This document shows positions 8,088 to 15,995 of a stretch of 64,000 nucleotides of DNA, piece after piece. The notes beneath the pieces are model-generated. The model was not told the DNA's origin. It did not search any database and saw only the letters and a program-made list of their open reading frames with translations. Position 1 is the first letter of the stretch. The number at the start of each line of letters is the position of its first letter. A program made the translations under genes and the position numbers. The DNA is taken from assembly GCF_014203235.1 (NCBI RefSeq), contig NZ_JACHIN010000009.1, positions 1 to 64,000 on the forward strand, written 5' to 3'. The stretch is from Nonomuraea endophytica (lineage in GTDB: Bacteria > Actinomycetota > Actinomycetes > Streptosporangiales > Streptosporangiaceae).

Positions 8088-8828
8088 TCACGACTCTAGC
8101 GGGGTGGCCTCGTCCCAGGTCTTCTCAAAGCTGCGCTCGTAGGTGCCCGCCATGTCGCCGCCGGCCACCCGTCGCAGATGGAGGACGGGCGCGTCCCCTG
8201 CGGGCTGGCCGTATGCGTGGGTGTTGACGAGAAGCTGGTCGTCGGCGCGATAGATGGAGTTGTAGAGCACCGTCCGGTGAAGCCGGATCTCCACCCCAGC
8301 GGGCGTGAGCCGCGTGCCGTACCAGTGGATGGCGTTGCGGCATCGCTGGATCTGGGTGTCACCCACACCCTCGTCAATACCTCGCTGGGCGACAGCAGGG
8401 CATTCGGGATCTCCCAGCAGGATGCGGACGCGCACCCCGCTGCGTGCCTTGTCTGCGAGGACCCGCATCAGGCCGTGGTCGTCGTGAACGAACGTGCCGC
8501 TGTAGACGAGGATGCCGATCTCCTCAGAAGCCCCGGAGAAGAGCCGTCCCCAGATGTCCCGGGGAACGGCCCACCGGTGCGGGTAGACCTGCACGATCTC
8601 ACTCTCGGACGCAGAGGCGACCTGCTCGCGCGTCAGGGCCTGCGGCCACAGGTAGCTCTCATCGGTTCCTAGGAACGACGCCGCAGCGTAACGATGCTTT
8701 CGGTACGGCTGCCGGCCCTGGGTGACCCACCGCTCCACCGTCTTGGGGTCAACCTGGATCGCCTCGGCCAACTGGCCGATGTCCACACCCTTGGCCAAAA
8801 GGGCAGCACGTAGCCGTTCGTTCGCCAT
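8088..8828 (-). CDS. XRE/DUF5919 protein with PLD-like C-terminal domain (intact paralogue)
   Basis: Residues 1-65 form a helix-turn-helix (LAEAIQVDPKTVERWVTQGR), then the DUF5919 domain follows: SEEIGILVYSGTF, RVRILLGDPECPAV, LYNSIYRADDQLLVNTHAYG. DUF5919 resembles phospholipase-D-like folds, but a clear HKD pair is not visible, so enzymatic activity is doubtful. The ATG at 8828 is supported by GGAG 8 bases upstream. GACGTCC elements just upstream (about 8846 and 8877) suggest self-regulation. It heads an operon with Nudix and SUKH genes. The paralogue at 4786-5517 shares order and motifs but carries a nonsense codon, so this copy may be the only working one. Confidence 0.8.
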   Translation of the reverse strand: MANERLRAALLAKGVDIGQLAEAIQVDPKTVERWVTQGRQPYRKHRYAAASFLGTDESYLWPQALTREQVASASESEIVQVYPHRWAVPRDIWGRLFSGASEEIGILVYSGTFVHDDHGLMRVLADKARSGVRVRILLGDPECPAVAQRGIDEGVGDTQIQRCRNAIHWYGTRLTPAGVEIRLHRTVLYNSIYRADDQLLVNTHAYGQPAGDAPVLHLRRVAGGDMAGTYERSFEKTWDEATPLES

Positions 8829-8977
8829 CTCACCTGCTCCGCGGGGGACGTCCAGGGACCGCAACATCGTAGGCCGGACGTCTTGAACATGTCCCGTCGT
8901 GTAGTGATCTCGTCCTAACTCTCCGCCGCATTCTCGATCTCGCAAGGCAACACCCGCAGATTGAGAGGAGACCCGAG

Positions 8978-9178
8978 ATGGCCAACCCGATCTACCCCGA
9001 CCCCACGTGCGAGTGCGGTGCGCAGCTCGACGAGGGAGAGACCCGCTGCCTCAAGTGCAGCGCCCGTGCTCGCTGGATCAAGAAGCAGAGGAACAAGAAC
9101 AAGAGGCGGCGCGGCGAGACTCGGCGTCCTCCGCGCGGCCCGCGCAAGAGCTTCCAGGCCGGGGAGGTCCGGTCATGA
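8978..9178 (+). CDS. Small basic zinc-ribbon-like protein (66 aa)
   Basis: The N-terminal half holds four cysteines, CECGAQLDEGETRCLKC, as in a zinc ribbon; the C-terminal half is very basic (KKQRNKNKRRRGETRR), which suggests nucleic-acid binding. The ATG at 8978 has a clear ribosome site (GAGAGGAGACCCGAG). The stop overlaps the start of the next small gene (ATGA), so the two are made together. Small basic proteins of this sort are common between the regulatory and transfer genes of AICEs, but I do not know a specific name for it. Confidence 0.7.
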   Translation: MANPIYPDPTCECGAQLDEGETRCLKCSARARWIKKQRNKNKRRRGETRRPPRGPRKSFQAGEVRS

Positions 9179-9321
9179 TCGCGATCATCATCACGGCCCT
9201 GCTCGCCCTGACGCTCGTGATCGGCTTCGTCGCCCTGGTGGTGAGCATCCATCGGGCTGACCGGCGGATGAGCGCCAGTGTCCGGGCTCGAATGGCTACG
9301 CGGGGTGTCCAGTGGACGTGA
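9175..9321 (+). CDS. Small membrane protein (48 aa)
   Basis: Starting at the ATG that overlaps the previous stop (ATGA), the frame encodes an N-terminal hydrophobic helix of about 24 residues beginning MIAIIITALLALTLVIG, then a basic tail (HRADRRMSASVRARM). The helix sits at the extreme N-terminus with positive charges after it, so the tail should face the cytoplasm. The gene is too short to show homology by eye; its support comes from coupling to the zinc-ribbon gene and clean hydrophobicity. It overlaps the convergent GntR gene by 26 bases. A role in plasmid spread like other Spd proteins is possible but unproven. Confidence 0.6.
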   Translation: MIAIIITALLALTLVIGFVALVVSIHRADRRMSASVRARMATRGVQWT

Positions 9322-9640
9322 CCCGCTCCTCAAGGCGCGCAAGCCGTACCGACAACTCCTGTACGGCGGAGCGCAGCTCGGCCACCTCGCCCGCAAGGTC
9401 AGCCGGGGCCTCCGCAGCGTCCCGGACATATACGCCCTTGCCCTGCTGGCCGACGACTAGGCCCTCGGTGCGCAGGACGCCGACGGCGGTCTTCACCGAT
9501 GACAGCGAGACGTCGTACTGCTCAGCGAGCTGGGCCGTGGACGGCAACGGGCTTCCGGGCGCAAGGGCGCCGCCGCGGATCTGCGCGCGCAGATCGTCGG
9601 CGATCTGGAGGTAGCCGGGACGTCCGGTGTGCTTGACCAT
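9296..9640 (-). CDS. GntR-family repressor (KorSA-like)
   Basis: Residues 1-75 are a GntR winged helix: YLQIADDLRAQIRGGALAPG, LPSTAQLAEQYDVSLSSVK, LRTEGLVVGQQGKGVYVR. The remaining 40 residues are predicted coiled coil (LAGEVAELRSAVQELSVRL), probably for dimerisation. In pSAM2 a GntR protein, KorSA, represses the activator gene that turns on replication and transfer. This gene is divergent from the promoter at 9679-9713, which carries a palindrome over its -10 box, so it likely represses that promoter and its own. ATG 9640 or the adjacent GTG 9643 could start; GGTGAG lies 6 bases upstream of the GTG. Confidence 0.85.
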   Translation of the reverse strand: MVKHTGRPGYLQIADDLRAQIRGGALAPGSPLPSTAQLAEQYDVSLSSVKTAVGVLRTEGLVVGQQGKGVYVRDAAEAPADLAGEVAELRSAVQELSVRLARLEERVTSTGHPA

Positions 9641-9678
9641 CACGCCAATCTCACCACGTCAGAAGACCCATGCCAACA

Positions 9679-9713
9679 TTGACAGCTGAGCCAACTAGGT
9701 TAACTATGTTGGC
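9679..9713 (+). promoter_or_regulatory. Strong promoter with overlapping palindromic operator
   Basis: TTGACA at 9679-9684 is followed after 16 bases by TAACTA (9701-9706), close to the vegetative sigma consensus and rare in this GC-rich DNA. The imperfect palindrome GCCAAC...GTTAAC...GTTGGC at 9690-9713 (18 of 24 bases symmetric) covers the -10. A further CCAAC lies at 9673. This is the natural target of the divergent GntR repressor. The promoter should drive the transfer/replication genes from 9740 rightward. Confidence 0.65.
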
Positions 9714-9739
9714 TAGGACAGATAAGGAGGTCCCTTCCT

Positions 9740-10069
9740 ATGCGTTCCGTTCCCATCCCTGTGGACACGTCCAAGCTCGCGATCACCTGCGTCAAGGCAC
9801 CCGCGCCGCGCGTGCTCAACCGCGACACCGGCGAGATCAAGACCGACAAGAACGGCAACACCGTCTACGAGGTCACCGTCTCGGTAGAGGACGAGTTCGG
9901 CCGGATCGAACTGGTCAAGATCGGTACCACGGGTGAACCGCCCATCCGAACCGGCGACCCGGTCAACGCGGTCAACCTGCTCGGCTACGTCTGGGAGATC
10001 GCCGGGCGGTGGGGCATCGCCTACCGCGCCTCGGCGCTGCTCCCTATGCGGGAGGCCGCCGATGCCTGA
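9740..10069 (+). CDS. SCO3933-family regulatory protein
   Basis: The 109-residue product starts MRSVPIPVDTSKLAITCVKA and contains RDTGEIKTDKNGNTVYEVTV, the pattern I know from the SCO3933 family carried by AICEs just before tra. Its molecular role is not established; family annotation calls it regulatory. The ribosome site AAGGAGGT (9725-9732) is perfect and the gene is the first after the operator-controlled promoter, implying high expression once derepressed. The stop overlaps the start of tra by 8 bases. No membrane segment is seen. Confidence 0.8.
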   Translation: MRSVPIPVDTSKLAITCVKAPAPRVLNRDTGEIKTDKNGNTVYEVTVSVEDEFGRIELVKIGTTGEPPIRTGDPVNAVNLLGYVWEIAGRWGIAYRASALLPMREAADA

Positions 10070-11395
10070 TCCGCTCATCCTGCTCGCAGTCCTGGCCGCC
10101 TCGGCGGCCGGGCTGTGGGCCTGGCGTCGCTGGCACTACCGGTCCTTCTGGCTGGTAGTCGGCTACCCGCTGATGGCCATCTCCGTCCGCGCCTCGTGGC
10201 GGCGGGTGGCGCTCGGCTGCGGGCTGACCAAGAAGCGGCAACGCTGGTGGTTCACCACCGTCCCCGGCGCGATCGCCTCCACCGGCCTCGTCAAAGTACG
10301 CCGCCGCTTTCAGCGGGTGGGCGTCGATACGAAGCCATGGATGTGGCTTCCGCTGCCGACCCGGTACGGCTGGCGCATCACTCTGTGGACCCTGGAGGGC
10401 AAATCCCGGGCGACTACGCCGACGCCGCCGAACGCCTCGCCCACTCCTGGGGCGTTCACGCGGTACGTGTCTCCTCACCACGGCCTGGCCGCGTTGTGCT
10501 CATGGCCACCATGCGAGATCCGCTGGTCAAGGTCGACCACCTCCCGGCGAGTCCAGACTTGCTCAAGGTCACCGTGGGCCGGTTGGAGACCGGCAAGTCC
10601 TGGGTGGTCGACTTCCGTACCGTGCCGCACTGGCTCAATGCCGGAGCAACCCAGTCCGGCAAGTCCAACCTCGCCAACGCCCTCATTGTTGGCCTCGCGC
10701 CACAGCCGGTGGCGCTGGTTGGGTTCGACCTCAAGGGCGGTGTGGAGTTCACGCCCTACAGTCCGCGGCTGTCGGCCCTGGCCACCGACCGCACCGAGTC
10801 ACTCAAGCTGCTCGATGACCTGGTCGGGCTGATGATCGATCGGATGGGCCTGTGCCGTCAGGCCGCCGCCCGCAACATCTGGCAGCTCCCGCCCGCGCTT
10901 CGTCCCGTCCCGATCGTGGTCCTGGTCGATGAGCTGGCAGAGCTCTACCTGATGGCCGACAAGAGCGAGAAAGACGAGATCGCCCGCACTTCAACGGCCC
11001 TCCTGCGCGTCGCCCAGCTCGGGCGGGCCTTCGGGATCTACCTGTTCTGCTGCGGCCAGCGCATCGGCTCCGACCTCGGCCCCGGCGTCACCGCCCTACG
11101 CGCCCAGTGCTCGGGACGGATCTGCCACCGCGTCAACGACCCCGAAACCGCGACCATGACCCTCGGCGACCTCGACCCCGCCGCGCTCGCCTCCGCCCGC
11201 GCCATCGCAGCCGAGACACCCGGCGTCGCCATCGTCGCCTCTCAGGACGGCCAGTGGTACCGGGCGCGCTCCTTCTACGTCAGTGAGCACACCGCCGAAC
11301 ACGCCGCCAAGACCTATGCGCACCTCGCCCTGCCCTGGGACGAGATCACCGCTCACCTGCCCGACTACGACCCGTCCGAACTAATCGACGCCTGA
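10062..11395 (+). pseudogene. tra: FtsK/SpoIIIE-type conjugal transfer protein Tra, frameshifted
   Basis: Two overlapping frames together make one Tra protein. From ATG 10062 the first frame gives a membrane-anchored N-terminus (ILLAVLAASAAGLWAW) up to WRITLWTLEG near 10400; homologous sequence then continues in the frame one base back with QIPGDYADAAERLAHSWG. That frame runs to 11395 with a Walker A (GATQSGKS), Walker B (IVVLVDELAEL) and the DNA-translocase core. AICE Tra proteins are hexameric ATPases that move double-stranded DNA between mycelia. One missing base near 10398-10402 would join the frames. I see no classic slippery heptamer, so a mutation or sequencing error is more likely than programmed shifting. 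If real, the element may be transfer-deficient. Confidence 0.8.
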
Positions 11396-11416
11396 ACCAC
11401 GAAAGGGGGTGGAACG

Positions 11417-12022
11417 ATGCGACGCTTCGCCTGCTGGCTGCTCGACTCCGGGCCGGTCCTCGTCCTGGCCGTCATCGCTGGTGCCGGATCGTTCACCCAC
11501 ATCCGCGACACCGCCGCCGACCACGGCCAAACCGGCTGGATGTCCTGGGCCATCGCGGTCTGCATCGACCTCACCTGCGTCATGGCCGCCCGCGAACGGC
11601 AACGGGACAAGAAGACCGGTCGCCTTCGCCGCGGCCTGATCTCCTGGCCCGTCCTCGTCCTGTCCGGCGGCGTCGTCCTGTCCCTGGCCGCCAACCTCGC
11701 GCAAGCCGTACCGACGGTATGGGGCTGGATCACCGCAGCCACACCCGCCGGCGCCTTACTCGTCGCCGTCTCCATGCTGGAACGCCGCGCCGCCTCGCCC
11801 CGCCCCGAACCATGCCCAGCTCCCGTCCCGGCCCTGGAAGCCGACGAGGACACAACGCCGGTCGAGACCGAGGACGGTCCCGCGCCCGCCCTGCTCGACT
11901 ATGCCCGCCGCGTCGCCGACGAACACCACGCCAAGCACGGCAAGCCCATCACCCGCGACGCCCTCCGCGTCCGCCTGGGCATCTCCGACCAACTCGCCTC
12001 CACCCTGATCCAAGCCTTCTGA
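11417..12022 (+). CDS. DUF2637 membrane protein, SpdB-like
   Basis: Four hydrophobic segments occur in the first 120 residues (around LDSGPVLVLAVIAGAGSF, WAIAVCIDLTCVMAA, SWPVLVLSGGVVLSLAANLA and AATPAGALLVAVSML), the DUF2637 arrangement. The C-terminal 60 residues are soluble and end in a small helical domain (LDYARRVADEHHAKHGKPIT) that looks like a DNA-binding helix-turn-helix (LRVRLGISDQLASTLI). DUF2637 proteins of actinomycete plasmids and AICEs are grouped with the Spd proteins needed for spread inside the recipient mycelium. The ribosome site AAGGGGGTGG precedes ATG 11417. It lies directly behind tra in the same operon. Confidence 0.8.
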   Translation: MRRFACWLLDSGPVLVLAVIAGAGSFTHIRDTAADHGQTGWMSWAIAVCIDLTCVMAARERQRDKKTGRLRRGLISWPVLVLSGGVVLSLAANLAQAVPTVWGWITAATPAGALLVAVSMLERRAASPRPEPCPAPVPALEADEDTTPVETEDGPAPALLDYARRVADEHHAKHGKPITRDALRVRLGISDQLASTLIQAF

Positions 12023-12036
12023 AGGGAGACCACTAC

Positions 12037-12357
12037 ATGAACCATCGAAACGCCGTCATCACCGGCCTGCGCGACCTGGCCGCCTTCCTGGAGGCCAACC
12101 CCAGCATCCCGGTTCCGAGGACCGCCACCGTCCACCACTTCCCGCACAACCCCGACGACACCGCCCTGTGCGCCGAGGTCGACCAGATCGCCATCTGGCT
12201 GGGCACCACCGTCGACGTCGACAAGATCCCGCACGGCCACTACACCACCTCGATCCACTTCGGGCCGGTCGAGTACCGCGCCGTGGCGATCCTCTCCGGT
12301 GCCCGCGCCCGTCACCAGGCCGAATCCAGCTACTACGGCCACGTTCACCCCGAATAG
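12037..12357 (+). CDS. Conserved AICE protein of unknown function (106 aa)
   Basis: ATG 12037 follows GAAGGGAG at good spacing and is 14 bases after the DUF2637 stop. The protein has a helical N-terminus (VITGLRDLAAFLEANPSIPV), a variable middle with FPHNPDDTALCAEVDQIAIW and a beta-rich end (YTTSIHFGPVEYRAVAI). This type of 100-residue protein sits between spd and rep in many AICEs; no function is known to me. No catalytic or membrane motif is seen. Confidence 0.75.
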   Translation: MNHRNAVITGLRDLAAFLEANPSIPVPRTATVHHFPHNPDDTALCAEVDQIAIWLGTTVDVDKIPHGHYTTSIHFGPVEYRAVAILSGARARHQAESSYYGHVHPE

Positions 12358-12368
12358 GAGACCCGATC

Positions 12369-12530
12369 ATGCGAATCCGCCTCGACGGCACCCGATCCGA
12401 GATCACCGACGCCTTGTTCCGGCTCCGCCTCAACTTCACCGTCTCCGGCGTCTCCCGCGCCTACCCCGACCGCGCCCGTCCCCGGCACTGGCGGGTCTAC
12501 GTCAACACGCTGCCCAAGGAAGGGAGGTGA
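12369..12530 (+). CDS. Small conserved AICE protein (53 aa)
   Basis: ATG 12369 is preceded by AGGAGACC (12357-12364). The product starts MRIRLDGTRSEITDALFRLR and ends VYVNTLPKEGR; a beta-alpha-beta fold is plausible from the alternation of hydrophobic residues. Similar short proteins lie at this place in related elements. It ends six bases before the next ATG, and its last codons supply that gene's ribosome site. Confidence 0.7.
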   Translation: MRIRLDGTRSEITDALFRLRLNFTVSGVSRAYPDRARPRHWRVYVNTLPKEGR

Positions 12531-12535
12531 TCAGC

Positions 12536-12634
12536 ATGTACGGCTGCTGCACCTGCAACGGCACCGGCCTCGACTGCGACCGCGAAACCTGCCGCGACTG
12601 CCACGGCACCGGCATCGACAATCACGGCGCATAG
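12536..12634 (+). CDS. 32-residue cysteine-rich microprotein, DnaJ-type zinc-finger repeats
   Basis: From ATG 12536 the frame encodes two CXXCXGXG-type units, CCTCNGTG and CRDCHGTG, separated by LDCDRETC, as in the zinc-binding domain of DnaJ. The ribosome site GGAGGTGATCAGC overlaps the upstream stop and is close to a perfect anti-16S match, strong support for translation despite the tiny size. It could be a one-knuckle zinc protein that modulates Rep or Tra. I know such motifs in other small plasmid proteins but cannot give a function. Confidence 0.65.
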   Translation: MYGCCTCNGTGLDCDRETCRDCHGTGIDNHGA

Positions 12635-12727
12635 CGCAGCGCCCCCGGCCTGGCCGCACATCCGCCAAGACGAACGCCAGGTCGGGGGCCATCCCTTCAC
12701 CCGAACGAGCGAAAGGAGGACTCCATC

Positions 12728-14113
12728 TTGCCCACAAACCACACCAACGCGCACGCACTCCACGGCCTGATCGCCCGCCTCAACGCCCCCAACTTCGACC
12801 GATGGGCCGCCCAGATCCAGCGAACCGGCGGTTGCCGACAGCCCATCCACCTGCGCGGCAAGGTCGAACACTACGACGCCGCAACCGGCGCACTGCTCCA
12901 CCGCTACACCACACGAAACGAGCCTGACGGCGTCCATCGCCTGCCGTGCAAGACCCGCCGCGCCTCCCGCTGTCCGGCCTGCGCCGAGATTTACCGAGCC
13001 GACACCTACCAGCTCATCCGCGCCGGACTTATCGGCGGCAAGGGCGTGCCCGACACCGTCACTGCTCACCCCACGCTCTTCGTCACCCTCACTGCCCCGT
13101 CCTTCGGCGCAGTCCACTCCCGCAAGGAGAAGAACGGCAAGGCGATGCCCTGCCACCCCCGCCGCAAAGCCGAGACCTGTCCGCACGGGCGCGTCATGTC
13201 CTGCACCGCCAAGCACAGCCTGGACGATTCCTGCCTCGGCGAACCGCTGTGCTCGGACTGCTACGACTACACCGGCTCCGTCCTGTTCAACGCGCTCGCG
13301 CCGACCCTCTGGAAGCGGTTCGCCGACTCTCTCCGCCGGCACCTGGCCAAGCTCGGCGGCCTGGCCCTCAAAGACCTTCGCGACCATGTGACGGTCTCCT
13401 TCGCCAAGGTCGCCGAATACCAGCGGCGCGGAGTCGTCCACTTCCACGCCGTGGTCCGCCTCGACGGCCCCGGCGGCCCCGCCGTACAACCACCCGCTTG
13501 GGCGACCGCTGACGTCCTGGCGCAAGCCGTACGGCACGCCGCCGGAGTCGTCAGCGTCCTCGTCCCCACGTACGGCGACACCCCGGCCCGCTTGTTCAAG
13601 TGGGGCTCTCAGCTCGACATCCGCCCCATCACCCTCGACGGCGACCTCACCGAGCAAGCCGTCGCTGGGTACATCGCGAAATACGCGACGAAAGCGGCTG
13701 AGTGTGTCGGCACCCTGGACCGTCGCATCAACCCACTCGACAACCTCGACGCCTTCAACCTGCGCGACCACGCCAAGCGCCTGATCGCCGAGTGCCTCCG
13801 CCTGGGCGCCACCGAAGAACTGAAGGATCTCCGCCTGGCCGAGTGGGCACACATGCTCGGTTTCCGGGGCCACTTCTCCACCCGCTCCCGCCGATACTCG
13901 ACGACCCTCGGGGTGCTCCGCGCAGCTCGGGAAGATCACGTCCGCGACCACGAGATCACTCTTGGCCGCCTCCCGCTCTTCGACGAGGACACCGTCCTCG
14001 TGATCAGCGAATGGGCATACGCGGGCAAGGGGCACTCCGTTGGAGACCAGCTCTTGGCCGCCGCGATGACTGCTGGTACCCGCCTCCCGGACCTGGGCGG
14101 TGATGGCCGATGA
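12728..14113 (+). CDS. repSA: RepSA-type replication initiator
   Basis: The 461-residue protein has an N-terminal Cys-rich part (ASRCPACAEIYRADTYQLI, CPHGRVMSC, CSDCYDY) and a rolling-circle signature HFHAVVRLDG with the His-hydrophobic-His pair at 238-240, as in RepSA of pSAM2 and other actinomycete plasmids. Such initiators nick at the origin and start rolling-circle replication of the excised AICE. The start is a TTG at 12728 with AAGGAGGA seven bases before; upstream is a gap of about 90 bases that may hold a promoter. The stop overlaps xis by 4 bases, so rep-xis-int are one transcript. Confidence 0.9.
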   Translation: MPTNHTNAHALHGLIARLNAPNFDRWAAQIQRTGGCRQPIHLRGKVEHYDAATGALLHRYTTRNEPDGVHRLPCKTRRASRCPACAEIYRADTYQLIRAGLIGGKGVPDTVTAHPTLFVTLTAPSFGAVHSRKEKNGKAMPCHPRRKAETCPHGRVMSCTAKHSLDDSCLGEPLCSDCYDYTGSVLFNALAPTLWKRFADSLRRHLAKLGGLALKDLRDHVTVSFAKVAEYQRRGVVHFHAVVRLDGPGGPAVQPPAWATADVLAQAVRHAAGVVSVLVPTYGDTPARLFKWGSQLDIRPITLDGDLTEQAVAGYIAKYATKAAECVGTLDRRINPLDNLDAFNLRDHAKRLIAECLRLGATEELKDLRLAEWAHMLGFRGHFSTRSRRYSTTLGVLRAAREDHVRDHEITLGRLPLFDEDTVLVISEWAYAGKGHSVGDQLLAAAMTAGTRLPDLGGDGR

Positions 14114-14301
14114 GTCGCCGTGACGAACTGCTCACTGTGGCCCAGGTCCTCGACGAGCTTGGCGGGGTCTCCCGCCGCACCTTCTACCGCTGGCGCGAAC
14201 TCGGGACCGCGCCAGTGTGCATCCAGCTCCCGAACCACGAGCTGCGCGTCTGGCGTAGCGATCTCGTCTCCTGGCTCGACGCCCGCCGGAGGATCGTATG
14301 A
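14110..14301 (+). CDS. xis: Excisionase (Xis), MerR-like winged helix-turn-helix
   Basis: The 63-residue product is a single small helix-turn-helix: LLTVAQVLDELGGVSRRTFY then RWRELGTAP, with a wing and WRSDLVSWLDARRR at the end. This is the normal form of AICE excisionases, which bend DNA at the attachment site and favour excision over integration. It overlaps rep (ATGA at 14110) and int (ATGA at 14298), the usual rep-xis-int arrangement. Confidence 0.9.
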   Translation: MSRRDELLTVAQVLDELGGVSRRTFYRWRELGTAPVCIQLPNHELRVWRSDLVSWLDARRRIV

Positions 14302-15659
14302 ACACGACCTACGACGTGAAGTTCTGGGAGATCCAGCGCCGCACTGACCGTAAGGCTGCGGCATTCCTGGTCCGCTGGACCGTGGCTCGCAAGCCCAAGA
14401 GCAAGACCTTCCGAACCAAGGGCCTGGCCGACTCCTTCCTGTCCGACCTCCGGCAGGCCGCTAAGCAGGGTGAGGCGTTCGACCTGTCCACGGGCCTCCC
14501 GCTGTCGATGCTCGAACCAGAGCCGTCCGGTCCGTCGTTCTTGGAGTCCGCCCAGTCCTACGTATTGGGGCGGTGGCGTACCTCGGCGGCCCGCACACGT
14601 GAGACCGACGCCTACGCGCTGCTCTCGCTGATTTCCACCCTGGTGGCAGATATCCCGGGCCAACCCGACGTGGAAGTAGTGCGGCAAGCGCTGCGCTCGC
14701 ATGCCCTCATGCCGGTGGATCGGCGCACGGAGCTGACCCGTGAGCAGATCAGGGCTCTGGGCTGGCTGGTCAAGGCGTCGCTGCCCATGTTGGCGCTTGG
14801 GGAAGCGGCGACGCTCCGCTTGGCGCTCGACACCATCGCGGTGACCTTCGCGGGTAAGACCGCCGGGGCCAACACCGTTCGGCGCAAGCGTGCCGTCTTC
14901 CATCACCTCCTGGAGCAGGCGGTAGAGCAGAAGCTGTTCGCCACGAACCCTCTCGATGAGATCAAGTGGAAGCCGCCCAAGGCCGTGACCGTCGTCGACC
15001 CGCGCACGGTTGTTAACCCGGCCCAAGCGCGCCAACTCCTCGACGCCCTGCCCAAGGTGGGCCGTAGGCGCGGTGCGCGGCTCAAGGCGCTGTTCGCCTG
15101 CATCTACTACGCCGCACTCCGTCCCGAGGAAGCAGCAGAGCTGCGGCAGAAGAACTGCACGCTGCCCGAGTCAGGATGGGGCCTGCTCGTCCTGGAACGT
15201 GCCCGGCCTCAGGGAACCAAGCGCTGGACCGACAGTGGCCAGACCCATGAGTCCCGCCGTCTCAAGCATCGGGCCGATAAGGAGACCAGGGAGATCCCGA
15301 TCCCGCCGGTGCTGGTGGCCATCCTCCGTGAGCACATTGAGGCGTACGGCGTCGCAGCGGACGGCAGACTCTTCCGCACCGCAACGGGCGGCTCCTACTC
15401 CAGCTCGGCCTACTCCTACGTCTGGCAGGAAACCCGCCGACTCGCCCTTTCCCCGGCTCAGGTCGCCTCGTCCTTGGCGGCTCGGCCATACGACCTGCGC
15501 CATGCGGCGGTCTCGCTCTGGCTCAACGCGGGCGTCCCAGCCCCCGAGGTCGCCAAGCGCGCCGGTCATAGCGTGGACGTCCTACTCCGCGTCTACGCCA
15601 AGTGCATCGACGGCCAGCAGGACCACATCAACGGCAAGATCAATGACGCGCTCGAATAG
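14298..15659 (+). CDS. int: Tyrosine-recombinase integrase
   Basis: The 453-residue protein has an N-terminal arm-binding part, a SAM-like core-binding helix bundle (about 75-200) and a C-terminal catalytic domain. Catalytic residues visible are Arg275 (YYAALRPEEAAEL), Arg401 in YDLRHAAVS, His424 in RAGHS and the nucleophile Tyr433 in RVYAKC. The first position of the HXXR box is Tyr rather than His, as in many actinomycete integrases. It should catalyse recombination between attP and the tRNA-Arg(CCT) gene 1 kb downstream. It is translationally coupled to xis and followed by a clear terminator. Confidence 0.93.
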   Translation: MNTTYDVKFWEIQRRTDRKAAAFLVRWTVARKPKSKTFRTKGLADSFLSDLRQAAKQGEAFDLSTGLPLSMLEPEPSGPSFLESAQSYVLGRWRTSAARTRETDAYALLSLISTLVADIPGQPDVEVVRQALRSHALMPVDRRTELTREQIRALGWLVKASLPMLALGEAATLRLALDTIAVTFAGKTAGANTVRRKRAVFHHLLEQAVEQKLFATNPLDEIKWKPPKAVTVVDPRTVVNPAQARQLLDALPKVGRRRGARLKALFACIYYAALRPEEAAELRQKNCTLPESGWGLLVLERARPQGTKRWTDSGQTHESRRLKHRADKETREIPIPPVLVAILREHIEAYGVAADGRLFRTATGGSYSSSAYSYVWQETRRLALSPAQVASSLAARPYDLRHAAVSLWLNAGVPAPEVAKRAGHSVDVLLRVYAKCIDGQQDHINGKINDALE

Positions 15660-15678
15660 CTGACCCCTATCCGACCTC

Positions 15679-15702
15679 GGCCCCGGACTCATCGCCGGGG
15701 CC
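15679..15702 (+). terminator. Hairpin terminator after int
   Basis: GGCCCCGG-ACTCATCG-CCGGGGCC is a perfect 8-bp stem with an 8-base loop, starting 19 bases after the int stop and followed by TTCTGCT. It ends the rep-xis-int transcript. The roughly 290 bases from here to 15995 contain no gene that I can support. Confidence 0.75.
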
Positions 15703-15995
15703 TTCTGCTCGCCGTATCGCTTCCTTTCGATCCTCAGTGGCACTTCAACCGCCGAGCTGAGGAACTGGTCAAAGTGGAGCGCCTGGAGCACAGCGAGGTG
15801 GTACGGCTGTGACCGGCGACGAATAACGGTCAGGATCAGGGCGGCCAAGGGCTAGGAACAGCTGGATCGCGGGAAGCCAACACGGGCGCTACGGCTCCTA
15901 TGCCCTGTAATAGCGGCTCGGTATCCGGGAGTAAAGATCCCCCCAAAAGGGCATATGTCTGAGAGTTGCTGATTGATTACTGATTGGAGATCGCA

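Noticed and set aside
10392..10412. Programmed -1 frameshift in tra
   Set aside because: No XXXYYYZ slippery heptamer or following hairpin is evident; a lost base is simpler.
12497..14035. Long minus-strand open frame opposite rep
   Set aside because: It is antisense to a clear RepSA gene; high GC gives long open frames on the other strand, and the product has no family pattern.
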